Below are positions 24,365 through 33,019 of a stretch of 64,000 nucleotides of DNA, in pieces; position 1 is the first letter of the stretch, and every line of letters starts with the position of its first letter. The position numbers were made by a program, and so were the translations under genes. The stretch comes from Rhizobium croatiense (GTDB lineage: Bacteria; Pseudomonadota; Alphaproteobacteria; Rhizobiales; Rhizobiaceae), in contig NZ_JAILYJ010000002.1 of assembly GCF_019793465.1 (NCBI RefSeq), positions 372,001 through 436,000 of the forward strand, read 5' to 3'. The notes under the pieces are model-generated. The model saw only the letters and a list, made by a program, of their open reading frames with translations, searched no databases and was not told the origin of the DNA.

Positions 24365-25243
24365 TCAGGCGCGGGCCGCCTGAGCAGCCCAGCTCGTCGC
24401 GCTGCGGATCATCTGCTCGACATTCCCCGGATCGTCGGCAAATTCGGCGAGTTCGGAAAGCCGGTGGAAACCGGTCATGATCGCGATGCGCCGCCGGTCG
24501 AGCCGGCGGCCGGTCAGGATTTCATAGGCCGAGATGATGCGCGCGGTCAGATCGGGCGAGATGAAGTTCGAATAGACGAACTCCCGGTGCAACGGCCCGA
24601 AACCGGAATCGGCGAAATCGTAAAGGCCGTTGAGCCTGCCCTGCCGGAAGTCGAAGGCCATGTTCCAGCCGTGGCCGTCGAAAAAGCCGTAGACCTTGCC
24701 GTAGGGATCCGGCGGCAGAAATTCGAAATCCGAAATGACGACCTCGGCAAAGCGCTGGATGTCAGCCGGCAGCAGCGGCAAAGCCTTCTTTCGCACCACG
24801 TCCGGCGATTGCCACGGCTGGATCGCCGTTGCGCCGGCCGCGCGCAGGCGGTCAGCGTCGAGCGCATGCAGCTCGGCGTAAAAGCGCGCGAGATCATCCG
24901 CCAGGCGCTGGCGGTCGCCCTCCCCGAGCGCGTCGTAATCTTCGGCAATAAGATGTTCGCCCTCCAGCTTGGCGTGGCTGGAGAAGATCGGCGGGCCGTC
25001 GTGTATGCGCATGTCGGGAACCGCAATCGACAGCGACGGCCTGATGATGTCGAGCAGGGCGGCTTCCCTCACCAGCGCCCTTTCGGCGCCGAGGTGGCGC
25101 GGAAACTTGAAGATCAGCGTGTCGTCGACGTCGACCGCCATCGAATCCCAGCCCTTCGCCGCCAGCTTGAAGACGGAGGCCGTTAGTTGGGGAAACACCC
25201 TTATGATGAGCGAGCGAAATTCGCTGGCGTCCAACTCAGTCAT
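24365..25243 (-). CDS. Aminoglycoside phosphotransferase-family protein (APH-like kinase)
   Basis: The 292-residue protein has the APH fold: FKFPRHLGAERALVREAALL near residue 45 (nucleotide-binding lysine and helix C glutamate), FDGHGWNMAFDF near 195 and LYDFADSGFGP near 212. In the usual catalytic loop HGDxxxxN the aspartate after HG is Trp here, while the metal-binding DF-type aspartate is present. It may be an atypical kinase or a non-catalytic relative. The substrate is unknown and resistance should not be assumed. Its stop is 11 bases from the convergent SDR stop. Confidence 0.7.
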   Translation of the reverse strand: MTELDASEFRSLIIRVFPQLTASVFKLAAKGWDSMAVDVDDTLIFKFPRHLGAERALVREAALLDIIRPSLSIAVPDMRIHDGPPIFSSHAKLEGEHLIAEDYDALGEGDRQRLADDLARFYAELHALDADRLRAAGATAIQPWQSPDVVRKKALPLLPADIQRFAEVVISDFEFLPPDPYGKVYGFFDGHGWNMAFDFRQGRLNGLYDFADSGFGPLHREFVYSNFISPDLTARIISAYEILTGRRLDRRRIAIMTGFHRLSELAEFADDPGNVEQMIRSATSWAAQAARA

Positions 25244-25383
25244 GACGACCTGCCTCCTCTGTTTTTCCGCCGTTCTTTGCGTGCTGCGATCCGGTGCGGG
25301 AACGGCATCAGCCTGCGCCGCGGACCGCCGGCAATGCCGCCACGGAGCCGCGTCGAGCGCACTCCTATTATATTAGTATAGTT

Positions 25384-25403
25384 TGAATATTACGGAATAT
25401 TCA
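25384..25403. promoter_or_regulatory. 20-base inverted repeat upstream of the RND efflux genes
   Basis: TGAATATT (25384-25391) and AATATTCA (25396-25403) are perfect inverted arms around ACGG in an otherwise very AT-rich stretch. The site is 131 bases upstream of the efflux adaptor gene and 141 bases from the APH-like start. It looks like an operator for a dimeric repressor, but no regulator gene is adjacent. The 290-base gap contains no ORF that I can support. Confidence 0.45.
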
Positions 25404-25463
25404 TTACAAAATTTTAAGCCGTTATAACCACTTAGTGATCGCGACCGGGGAATTATGTCTTTT

Positions 25464-25481
25464 TTGCGCCGCAATATAAGC
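25464..25481 (+). promoter_or_regulatory. TTGC-RCY-GCAATATAAGC motif, copy 1
   Basis: TTGCGCCGCAATATAAGC lies 52 bases upstream of the efflux adaptor gene. The same 18-base sequence with two changes recurs at 32524-32541 before a small gene. It contains the inverted repeat TTGC-nnn-GCAA followed by TATAAG, which could act as a -10 element. Confidence 0.45.
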
Positions 25482-25533
25482 GGCTCAATCGGAGCATAAA
25501 ATTCGCAACCCTTGCTCAACCCGGTCCCGCCCC

Positions 25534-26823
25534 ATGAAGAAATTTTGGATCACCGTCAGTATTATCGCCGTTGCCGCCGTCGGCCTCTGGCAATTCGGCA
25601 ATATGATCCCCTATGCCTCGCATATTCCCTACCTGTCGGAGCTGATCCGGCAGCCGGCCGGCGGCAATGGCCAGCAGGGGCAGGCCGACCAGGCCCAGGA
25701 CGGCGGACAGCATCAGGGCGGCGGGCGCAGACGCGGCGGTGGCGGCCCGACCGTCGTCAAAACAGTCGCAGCCGTCAAAACGACGCTGCCGATGGATGTG
25801 ACGGCGTCCGGCTGGGCTGATGCCGATGACAACACGACCGTCGCCGCACAGGAACAGGGGCTGATCGTCAGCATCGCGGCGCAGGACGGGGCGACCGTCA
25901 AGGCCGGCGACCTGATCGCCAAGCTCGACGACCGGACGGCCAAGGCGGCCGTCGACAAGGACAATGCGATGATCGTGCGCGACACGGCGACGCTTTCGGA
26001 GGCCGAGACCGCGCTGGTGCGTGCCCAGGATCTGTTCGACCAGAAGGCCGGCACCCAGCAGAGCCTCGATCAGGCGAGAGCCGCCCGCGACACTGCCGCC
26101 GCGATGGTCGATGCGGATAAGGCAACACTTGCCTCCGATCAGATCCTGCTCGAGCATACCGATATCCGCGCGCCCTTCGACGGCCGGCTCGGCGATATCG
26201 CCGTCAGCAAGGGTGCCTTCCTCAATGCCGGCGCGGCCATCGTCACCATCGCCAAATATGATCCGATCTATGTGAAATTCCACTTGCAGGAACGTTATCT
26301 GCGCGAGCTGAAGAAGGCACTCGCAGCCGGACCGGTCGAGGTCAGCACGGCGCCCAATTCCACCAAGGGCCAGGTCCGCAAGGGCGAGATCAGCTTCTAC
26401 GACAACACGGTCGATACGGCCTCGGGCACGATCCTCGCCAAGGCGAAATTCGAGAACGCCTCCGGCGCGCTCTGGCCCGGCCAGTCGGTCAATATCGTCG
26501 TGCATTTCAACAGCAAGGAACAGCAGGTGGTGGTGCCGACGGTTGCCGTCAGCCCCGGCCCCGACGGTTTCTTCGCCTTCATCGCCAAGGACGGCAAATC
26601 GCATCTGACGCCGGTCACCGTCGCCCGCGCCAATGGCGGCTTCACCGCCATCGAATCGGGGCTTTCCGAAGGCGACCATGTCGTCGTCGAGGGCCAGGGC
26701 CAGCTCAGCGATCAGCAGGCGATCCACGAAGAGTTCGACGAAAAGGCGCTCAATGTCGCCTCCGCCGACGCGCCTCGGCAGCCGCAGCAGTCCGAGACGA
26801 TCACGGTGGGAGCGCAGCAATGA
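25534..26823 (+). CDS. RND efflux membrane-fusion (periplasmic adaptor) protein
   Basis: The 429-residue protein has an N-terminal membrane anchor (about 5-25), then a low-complexity Gly/Gln/Arg stretch (about 42-70), a biotinyl-lipoyl-like half motif (QEQGLIVSIAAQDGATVKAG), a coiled hairpin (about 150-200), a second lipoyl half (LLEHTDIRAPFDGRLGDIAV) and beta-barrel domains. It links the RND pump to an outer-membrane channel. It overlaps the pump gene by 4 bases (ATGA). No outer-membrane factor lies nearby, so TolC is presumably shared. No clear ribosome-binding site precedes the ATG. Confidence 0.9.
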   Translation: MKKFWITVSIIAVAAVGLWQFGNMIPYASHIPYLSELIRQPAGGNGQQGQADQAQDGGQHQGGGRRRGGGGPTVVKTVAAVKTTLPMDVTASGWADADDNTTVAAQEQGLIVSIAAQDGATVKAGDLIAKLDDRTAKAAVDKDNAMIVRDTATLSEAETALVRAQDLFDQKAGTQQSLDQARAARDTAAAMVDADKATLASDQILLEHTDIRAPFDGRLGDIAVSKGAFLNAGAAIVTIAKYDPIYVKFHLQERYLRELKKALAAGPVEVSTAPNSTKGQVRKGEISFYDNTVDTASGTILAKAKFENASGALWPGQSVNIVVHFNSKEQQVVVPTVAVSPGPDGFFAFIAKDGKSHLTPVTVARANGGFTAIESGLSEGDHVVVEGQGQLSDQQAIHEEFDEKALNVASADAPRQPQQSETITVGAQQ

Positions 26824-29800
26824 TCCCGAATTTCTGCATCCAGCGCCCGGTCGCCACGACGCTGCTTGCCATCGGCGTCATTCTGACCGGCCTTGCCGGT
26901 TACCGGCTCGTGCCGGTCGCGGCCCTGCCGCAGGTCGATTTTCCGACGATCAACGTTTCGGCACAGCTGAGCGGCGCCTCGCCGCAGACGATGGCGACGT
27001 CGGTCGCCACGCCGCTGATCAAGCAGTTCGAGACCATTCCCGGCATCAGCGAGATTAGCGCCTCGAGCTCGCTCGGCAGCACCAGCATCGTGCTGCAGTT
27101 CGACCTCAACCGTGATATCGACGCGGCCGCGGCCGACGTGCAGGCGGCGATCTCGCACGCCACCCGGCAGCTGCCCGACAATCTGACCACGCCGCCGAGC
27201 TATCGCAAGACCAACCCGGCCGATGCGCCGGTCATGCTGCTCTCGGTGCAGAGCAACACCATGCCGCGCAGCAAGCTCGACGAGATCGCCGAAGACATCA
27301 TCTCGCCGTCGCTTTCCACCCTCCCGGGCGTTGCCCAGGTCAGCGTCTTCGGGGCGCAGACCTATGCGGTGCGCGTCGAGGTCGATCCCAACAAGTTGCT
27401 CACCCGCGGCATCGGCATCGACACCGTCAACAAGGCGCTTTCTGCCGCCAACAGCCAGCAGCCCGTGGGCACGCTGCAGAACAACGCGCAGAGCATGACC
27501 ATCACGGCGAATACGCAGCGCACCAATGCCGAACAATTCCGCTCGCTGGTCATTGCCAATCCGAACGGCGCGCCGATCCATCTCGGCGATGTCGCCGACG
27601 TGCAGGACGGCGTCGAGAACCAGTATACCGGCAGCTGGTATGACGGCCAGCGCGGCATCATCCTCGCCATCCAGCGCCAGCCGGATGCCAATACGGTCGA
27701 CGTCGTCGACGCGATCAACGCCAAGCTGCCGCAGCTTCACGCCGAAATCCCGGCTTCGGTCACGACTGTCGTCATGAACGACGCCGCAAAACCGATCCGT
27801 GCGGCCATCGCCGACGTGAAATTCACGCTGTTCCTGACAATCGGCCTCGTCGTTCTGGTCATCTATCTCTTCACCGGCCATGCGACGGCGACGATCATTC
27901 CGGGGCTCGCCGTTCCGCTGTCGCTGATTTCGACCTTCGGCATGATGTATGTGCTCGGCTACAGCATCGACAATATCTCGCTGCTCGGGCTGACGCTCGC
28001 GGTGGGGCTGGTGGTCGACGACGCGATCGTCATGCTCGAAAACATCCTGCGCCATGTCGAGGAAGGCATGCCGGTGCGGGAAGCGGCGATCAAGGGAGCG
28101 GGCGAAGTCAGCTACACCATCATTTCCATGTCGGTTTCGCTGACCGCCGTCTTTATCCCGATCCTGCTGATGGGCGGCGTCGTCGGTCGCGTGTTCAACG
28201 AATTCGGCATGGTGGTCGCCATCGCCATCATCTCGTCGGCCATCGTCTCGCTGACCGTGACGCCGATGCTCGGTTCGCGCCTCTCCAACAATCACAGCCG
28301 GCCGCCGCTCCTGATCCGCCTCTTCGATGCGGGTTTCGAGCGGACGCTCAGCGGCTACGACAGAGCGGTCGGCTGGTGCCTGCGTCATCGCGTGACGATC
28401 CTCGGCGTGTTCCTCGGCTCGGTGGCGCTGACGATCTATTTCTTCATGACGCTGCCGACGAGCTTCTTCCCGCAGGAGGACATCGGCCGCCTGACGATCA
28501 GCACCCAGGCCCGCCAGGATATTTCCTACTCGGCAATGGAGGCGCTGCAGCAGCAGGCGGCAGCCGCCGTCAAGGCAAACCCGGCGGTCAACCACGTGAT
28601 GTCGACGATCGGCGGCAACCCGAACAAGCCGCAGAACAACGGCTCGATGTTCGTCGAGCTCAAGGACAAGAAGGAGCGTCCGCCGCTCGACCAGACGCTG
28701 CGCGAGCTGCGCACGGCGATCAACAAGATCCCCGGATTGCAGGCCTTCGTGACGCCGAACCAGAGCCTGCGGTTCGGCGGCCGCCAGACCGCCAGCCAGT
28801 ATCAGCTGGTGATCCAGGCGCTGAGCGCCGACCAGACCAACCTCTGGGCCGGCAAGATCCAGGCGGCGATGCGCAAGGACCGGCTGTTCACCGACGTCAC
28901 CTCGGACGCCCAGAACAACGCCCTGCAGGCCAATATCGTCATCGATACCGAGCGGGCGGCCGCTTATGGGATCGACAATGATACGCTGCGCACGACGCTG
29001 CAGGAATCCTTCAGCGGATATACGGCGGCGGAAATCCAGTCGACCGGCGACAGCTACGACGTCATCGTCGAATACGACACGAGCAAACCCTGGGACGACC
29101 AGAAACTGGCGGAAATCCGTGTCGCCTCGTCGAATGGCAGCCTGGTGCCGCTTTCGAATTTCGCGCATGTCGAGCGCACCACCGGCCCGGTCACCATCAA
29201 TCAGACCGGCCAGCTCGTCTCGACCACCGTCTCCTTCAACCTGCCGGAGGGCGTCTCGCTCAGCGACGCGACGGCGGCGATCGACCAGATCAAGAAGGAG
29301 ATCAGCCTGCCGACCGATGTTTTCACCTCCTATGGCGGTACGGCCGAAATCTTCCAGCAGTCGCAGGGCAATACGCCCTACCTGATCCTTGCGGCCGTCC
29401 TGACCATCTATGTCGTGCTCGGCGTGCTCTATGAAAGCTTCATCCATCCGCTCACCATTCTCTCCGGCCTGCCGGCCGCCGCCTTCGGCGCGCTGCTGGC
29501 CCTGAAGATCATGGGCTTCGATCTGTCAATCATCGCCCTGATCGGCCTGCTGATGCTGATCGGCATCGTCAAGAAGAACGCGATCATGATGATCGACGTG
29601 GCGGTGGACACCATGCGCACAACCGGCGAAAAGGCGACGGCGGCGATCCACGAGGCCTGCGTGCGCCGCTTCCGGCCAATCATGATGACGACCTTCTGCG
29701 CCCTGCTCGGCGCCCTGCCGATCGCGCTTGGCACCGGCGCAAGCTCGGAGCTGCGCCAGCCGCTCGGCATCGCCGTCGTCGGCGGCCTCGTTGTCTCGCA

Positions 29801-29936
29801 GTTGCTGACGCTGTTCATCACCCCTGTTATCTTCGTCGAGATGGACCGGTTCGGAAACTTCCTCGGCCGGCTGATGGGCGGCACGAAGGTCGAGGCGCCG
29901 GAGTTGCAGGAGGCCAGGGCAATGGCTGCCGAATGA
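26820..29936 (+). CDS. RND-family efflux permease (HAE1/MdtB-C-like)
   Basis: The 1038-residue inner-membrane pump has 12 helices and two large periplasmic loops. The transmembrane Asp pair of the proton relay is present (VGLVVDDAIVMLEN near residue 400), as are the first-helix signature (CIRPVATTLL-like), GGTAEIFQQSQ near 840 and the second half repeat. Length matches the family. It forms a proton-driven tripartite exporter with the preceding adaptor; N-terminal features resemble MdtB/MdtC. The substrate cannot be told from sequence. A palindromic repeat follows the stop. Confidence 0.92.
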   Translation: MIPNFCIQRPVATTLLAIGVILTGLAGYRLVPVAALPQVDFPTINVSAQLSGASPQTMATSVATPLIKQFETIPGISEISASSSLGSTSIVLQFDLNRDIDAAAADVQAAISHATRQLPDNLTTPPSYRKTNPADAPVMLLSVQSNTMPRSKLDEIAEDIISPSLSTLPGVAQVSVFGAQTYAVRVEVDPNKLLTRGIGIDTVNKALSAANSQQPVGTLQNNAQSMTITANTQRTNAEQFRSLVIANPNGAPIHLGDVADVQDGVENQYTGSWYDGQRGIILAIQRQPDANTVDVVDAINAKLPQLHAEIPASVTTVVMNDAAKPIRAAIADVKFTLFLTIGLVVLVIYLFTGHATATIIPGLAVPLSLISTFGMMYVLGYSIDNISLLGLTLAVGLVVDDAIVMLENILRHVEEGMPVREAAIKGAGEVSYTIISMSVSLTAVFIPILLMGGVVGRVFNEFGMVVAIAIISSAIVSLTVTPMLGSRLSNNHSRPPLLIRLFDAGFERTLSGYDRAVGWCLRHRVTILGVFLGSVALTIYFFMTLPTSFFPQEDIGRLTISTQARQDISYSAMEALQQQAAAAVKANPAVNHVMSTIGGNPNKPQNNGSMFVELKDKKERPPLDQTLRELRTAINKIPGLQAFVTPNQSLRFGGRQTASQYQLVIQALSADQTNLWAGKIQAAMRKDRLFTDVTSDAQNNALQANIVIDTERAAAYGIDNDTLRTTLQESFSGYTAAEIQSTGDSYDVIVEYDTSKPWDDQKLAEIRVASSNGSLVPLSNFAHVERTTGPVTINQTGQLVSTTVSFNLPEGVSLSDATAAIDQIKKEISLPTDVFTSYGGTAEIFQQSQGNTPYLILAAVLTIYVVLGVLYESFIHPLTILSGLPAAAFGALLALKIMGFDLSIIALIGLLMLIGIVKKNAIMMIDVAVDTMRTTGEKATAAIHEACVRRFRPIMMTTFCALLGALPIALGTGASSELRQPLGIAVVGGLVVSQLLTLFITPVIFVEMDRFGNFLGRLMGGTKVEAPELQEARAMAAE

Positions 29937-29972
29937 TGACGGCCCTCTGACTTCGGTATCGCCAGCCCTTGC

Positions 29973-30051
29973 GGCGCACGTCTTCTCCCCCAGGGAGAAC
30001 ACTTCTTCCCCAGGGGAGAAGACTTCTTCCCCCGGGGAGAACACGTGCGCC
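29973..30051. repeat. Nested palindromic repeat with three CTTCTCCCC/GGGGAGAAG units
   Basis: Outer arms GGCGCACGT (29973-29981) and ACGTGCGCC (30043-30051) enclose three consecutive palindromes: TTCTCCC/GGGAGAA (29983-29999), CTTCTTCCCC/GGGGAGAAG (30002-30021) and CTTCTTCCCC/GGGGAGAA (30023-30041). The units follow one another with only 2-3 bases between them. This could act as a terminator for the efflux operon and belongs to the same sequence family as the repeat at 48309. Confidence 0.75.
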
Positions 30052-30191
30052 TTCGATCCCATCAACTTTCGATCCTCTTGAATGTGTCACGCCTCTGTGG
30101 CATCACCCGCCCTCCTGAATCCGGGCGTCCTTTCGCCCTTCACGGAGCGATGCTCCGTCCCCAATGACAATCGGCATGAAGAGGTGCGGGC

Positions 30192-31484
30192 ATGGCTCAG
30201 GCGCTGGGTTTCGACTTCGGCACGACGAATACGGTTCTCGCCATGGCGGATGGCGGGGCAACGCGCTCGATGGCGTTCACGAGCACGGCAGGAACCGCCG
30301 ACAGCATGCGCACGGCGCTGTCCTTCATGAAGGATGCCCAGCTCGGCGCCTCGGCGCTGAAGGTGGAGGCAGGCCATGCGGCGATCCGGCAATTCATCGA
30401 CAATCCCGGCGAATGCCGCTTCCTGCAATCGATCAAGACCTTTGCCGCAAGCGCGCTGTTCCAGGGCACGCTGATCTTCGCCAAGCGCCATAATTTCGAA
30501 GATCTGATGGAGATCTTCGTGCGGCGCCTGCGCAACTATGCCGGCGACAGCTGGCCTTCCGATGTCAGCCGCATCGTCACCGGCCGTCCGGTGCATTTCG
30601 CCGGCGCCAGCCCGGATCCTGATCTGGCGACCGAACGCTACAACGAGGCACTGTCGCGCTTCGGTTTTCCCGAAATCCACTATGTCTACGAGCCGGTCGC
30701 CGCCGCCTTCTATTTCGCGCAGAACCTGAAGCAGGATGCGACCGTGCTGGTCGCCGATTTCGGCGGCGGCACCACCGACTATTCGCTGATCCGCTTCGAG
30801 ACCGTCGCCGGCAGGCTGACGGCAACGCCGATCGGCCATTCCGGCGTCGGCGTCGCCGGCGACCATTTCGACTACCGGATGATCGACAACATCGTCGCGC
30901 CGCTGATCGGCAAGGGCAGCCATTTCAAGAGCTTCGACAAGGTTCTCGAAGTGCCGTCCAACTATTATTCCAGCTTCGGCCGCTGGAACCAGCTGTCGAT
31001 CTTCAAGACCACGCGTGAATTCGACGATCTGAAGAAGCTGGTGCGCACCAGCCTGGAGCCGGAAAAGCTCGAGATCTTTATCGATCTCATCGACCATGAC
31101 GAAGGCTACCCACTCTACCAGGCGGTCTCGGCGACGAAGATGGCACTCTCGGCCGCCGAGGAGGCGCCTTTCGATTTCGCGCCGCTTGGCCGCGGCGGAC
31201 ACCGCAGCATCAAGCGCAGCGATTTCGAAGGCTGGATCGCCGAGGATCTCGCCCGCATCGAAGCCGCGCTCGACGAGGTGCTCGACAAGACCGAGACGAA
31301 GGCTGCCGAGATCGACAAAGTGTTCCTCACCGGCGGCACCTCCTTCGTGCCGGCGGTGCGCCGCATCTTCACCGAGCGCTTCGAGCGCGACCGGATCGAA
31401 AGCGGCGGCGAACTGCTGTCGATCGCCCATGGCCTGGCGCTGATCGGCGAGCGCGACGACATCGCGCAATGGACTGTGCAATAA
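30192..31484 (+). CDS. Hsp70-family (YegD-like) protein
   Basis: The 430-residue protein has the Hsp70 nucleotide-binding domain: phosphate 1 LGFDFGTTNTVLAM at the start, phosphate 2 VLVADFGGGTTDYSLIRF near residue 180 and the adenosine motif VFLTGGTSFVPAVRRIF near 378. The usual C-terminal peptide-binding and lid domains are missing; instead about 60 residues follow the ATPase. This matches YegD, whose role is not established. ATG 30192 follows GAGG. The gene lies 68 bases before the uracil-DNA glycosylase gene in the same direction. Confidence 0.85.
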   Translation: MAQALGFDFGTTNTVLAMADGGATRSMAFTSTAGTADSMRTALSFMKDAQLGASALKVEAGHAAIRQFIDNPGECRFLQSIKTFAASALFQGTLIFAKRHNFEDLMEIFVRRLRNYAGDSWPSDVSRIVTGRPVHFAGASPDPDLATERYNEALSRFGFPEIHYVYEPVAAAFYFAQNLKQDATVLVADFGGGTTDYSLIRFETVAGRLTATPIGHSGVGVAGDHFDYRMIDNIVAPLIGKGSHFKSFDKVLEVPSNYYSSFGRWNQLSIFKTTREFDDLKKLVRTSLEPEKLEIFIDLIDHDEGYPLYQAVSATKMALSAAEEAPFDFAPLGRGGHRSIKRSDFEGWIAEDLARIEAALDEVLDKTETKAAEIDKVFLTGGTSFVPAVRRIFTERFERDRIESGGELLSIAHGLALIGERDDIAQWTVQ

Positions 31485-31552
31485 AGCCGGCAGGAGCGGC
31501 CAATGTGCCGCCCGCCCTTTCAATGCCCATTTCTCTCCGTTAAGCTTGCCGC

Positions 31553-32443
31553 ATGATCTCCGCCAACGACCTTTCCCCCGCCGAGCTGGCAGCGCTTCTG
31601 CATTTCCATGCGGATGCCGGCGTGGAGTGGCTGCTGGAGGAAGAGGCGGTCGACCGCTTCGCCGAGTTCGAGGCGATGAAGGCGGCGCGCCGTCCAGCGT
31701 CGACGCAGCAGGAACGTCCAGCGGCCGGGGAGCGCCCAAGCAGCGGAGAACGCCAGACATCGCAGCGCCCGACGGCAGCAGCGCGTCCGGCCCCGGTCTC
31801 CGGCCCGCAACCGGCGATCCCCGACGGCGAGGCTGTGCAGCAGGCGCGCTTCGTCGCCGAAGCGGCGCGATCGCTGGCAGAGCTCAAGACCGCGATCGAA
31901 GCCTTCAACGGCTGCAATCTCAAGCACAGCGCCCGCTCGACCATCTTTGCCAGCGGTGACGCCGAAAGCGGCATCATGGTGATCGGCTCGGCGCCGAGCG
32001 CCGAAGACGATCGGGAAGGCCTGCCCTTCTCGGGAAAGTCCGGCCAGTTGTTCGACAAGATGCTGGCAGCGATCGGGCTGGACCGCTCGAGCGTTCTGCT
32101 GACGCAGGTCATTCCCTGGCGCCCGCCCGGTAACCGGGCGGCGTCGGCGGCCGAGATCGACATCTGCCGGCCCTTCATCGAACGACAGATCGCGCTCGCC
32201 GAACCGCAGGCAATCCTGCTGCTCGGCAATTTCGCGGCACGGTTCTTCCTCGGGGAAAACGATACGATTCACGGCCTGCGCGGCCACTGGAAGGACATCG
32301 TCATCGCCGATCGCGCCATTCCGGCCATCGCCAGCCTGCATCCCCAGGATCTGTTGACCGCACCCGTCAACAAGCGGCTGGCCTGGAACGATCTTCTCGC
32401 CTTTCAGGCGAAACTCAAATCCCTCTCTCTGCTCAGAAATTAG
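31553..32443 (+). CDS. Uracil-DNA glycosylase, family 4-like, with only two cysteines
   Basis: The 296-residue protein has a variable, Pro/Arg/Ser-rich N-terminal region (about 45-90) and then the UDG fold from about 110: G-S-A-P-S at 145-149 in the position of family 4 GEAPG, GLPFSGKSGQLFDKML at 157, PWRPPGNR at 188 and SLHPQDLL near 261 with His263. Only Cys121 and Cys205 are present, whereas the four-cysteine members bind a 4Fe-4S cluster. It is expected to remove uracil from DNA, but the loss of the motif-A glutamate makes the activity uncertain. Confidence 0.8.
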   Translation: MISANDLSPAELAALLHFHADAGVEWLLEEEAVDRFAEFEAMKAARRPASTQQERPAAGERPSSGERQTSQRPTAAARPAPVSGPQPAIPDGEAVQQARFVAEAARSLAELKTAIEAFNGCNLKHSARSTIFASGDAESGIMVIGSAPSAEDDREGLPFSGKSGQLFDKMLAAIGLDRSSVLLTQVIPWRPPGNRAASAAEIDICRPFIERQIALAEPQAILLLGNFAARFFLGENDTIHGLRGHWKDIVIADRAIPAIASLHPQDLLTAPVNKRLAWNDLLAFQAKLKSLSLLRN

Positions 32444-32523
32444 CCGAAGTTGAATAATTCATGAAGAACGCCATGCACTTTTCGCATGGCTGCATCGCGC
32501 CAGCATGCATTGTAGAATCTATG

Positions 32524-32541
32524 TTGCACTGCAATATAAGC
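32524..32541 (+). promoter_or_regulatory. TTGC-RCY-GCAATATAAGC motif, copy 2
   Basis: TTGCACTGCAATATAAGC lies 34 bases upstream of the 63-residue ORF. It differs from the copy at 25464-25481 at two positions only. A hairpin GCCATGC/GCATGGC (32470-32490) lies further upstream. Confidence 0.45.
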
Positions 32542-32575
32542 CTGTGTCTTGGGAGGAATCACAGGAACCAAGGCC

Positions 32576-32767
32576 ATGAACAAGAGATTTCGTCCTATTC
32601 ATTCCGGGTTTGAAACCCTTCGCCTTGCCGGCGACCAGCTTCGCTCCACACATGGCTACAGCCGCTTCGGCTTCGCCACGAACGAACAGATGATTGCCCG
32701 CGGCACCGGCATCAACAGCCGCACGGGGCGCCCGAACGCCATTTTTTCGGACTTCCAGCAATACTGA
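32576..32767 (+). CDS. Small basic hypothetical protein (63 aa)
   Basis: ATG 32576 follows AAGG and a stronger GGGAGGAATC element upstream; a TTG at 32549 would add nine residues. The protein starts MNKRFRPIHSGFETLRLAGD, is basic and hydrophilic, and has no membrane segment or cysteine. I do not recognise a family. It has its own promoter-like motif upstream and a terminator-like palindrome directly after the stop, so it looks like an independent transcription unit. Confidence 0.55.
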   Translation: MNKRFRPIHSGFETLRLAGDQLRSTHGYSRFGFATNEQMIARGTGINSRTGRPNAIFSDFQQY

Positions 32768-32776
32768 GCGGCAGCC

Positions 32777-32843
32777 GCTACAGCGCCGCGCATCTCTCCA
32801 GACGTGCAGATGTTGCTGTAGCGCTTTGATTTTGCTGCCTTTT
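32777..32843 (+). repeat. CTACAGCGCC palindromic repeat, terminator-like
   Basis: CGCTACAGC (32777-32785) and GCTGTAGCG (32815-32823) form a perfect 9-base outer stem around GCGCATCT/AGACGTGC. The 3' side continues into CTTTGATTTTGCTGCCTTTT, ending in a T run. The same arrangement (CTACAGCGCC ... GCTGTAGCRCTTTG) is, from memory, repeated many times in Rhizobium genomes after genes. Here it follows the 63-residue ORF by 9 bases. Confidence 0.65.
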
Positions 32844-32860
32844 AAATGTCAGAGTAACTT

Positions 32861-33019
32861 ATGTCAACGATCCTGCTATCGCTTCTGCGCAACATCGAAA
32901 CCTTCGAGCATATCCGCGCCGCGGTCTGCGCCGCGCGCGAATATGAGCGCGAGCTCTCGGTAAAGCCGGCCAATGCCGCCGCGGATCTTGGCGCGGGCTC
33001 AGCAGCGATCGTCCTGTAA
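32861..33019 (+). CDS. Small hypothetical protein (52 aa)
   Basis: An open frame MSTILLSLLRNIETFEHIRA ... SAAIVL starts at ATG 32861 and stops at 33019, directly against the stop of the convergent gene (33020). Codon composition looks coding, with an amphipathic N-terminal helix and a Glu/Arg-rich middle. No clear ribosome-binding site is present. No family recognised. It may be a small alpha-proteobacterial protein or a chance ORF. Confidence 0.4.
   Translation: MSTILLSLLRNIETFEHIRAAVCAAREYERELSVKPANAAADLGAGSAAIVL

Noticed and set aside
26712..29447. 911-codon minus-strand open frame opposite the RND pump
   Set aside because: It is rich in Asp, Arg, His and Gln with no domain, and lies fully opposite a clear RND permease; long antisense frames are common in GC-rich genes.
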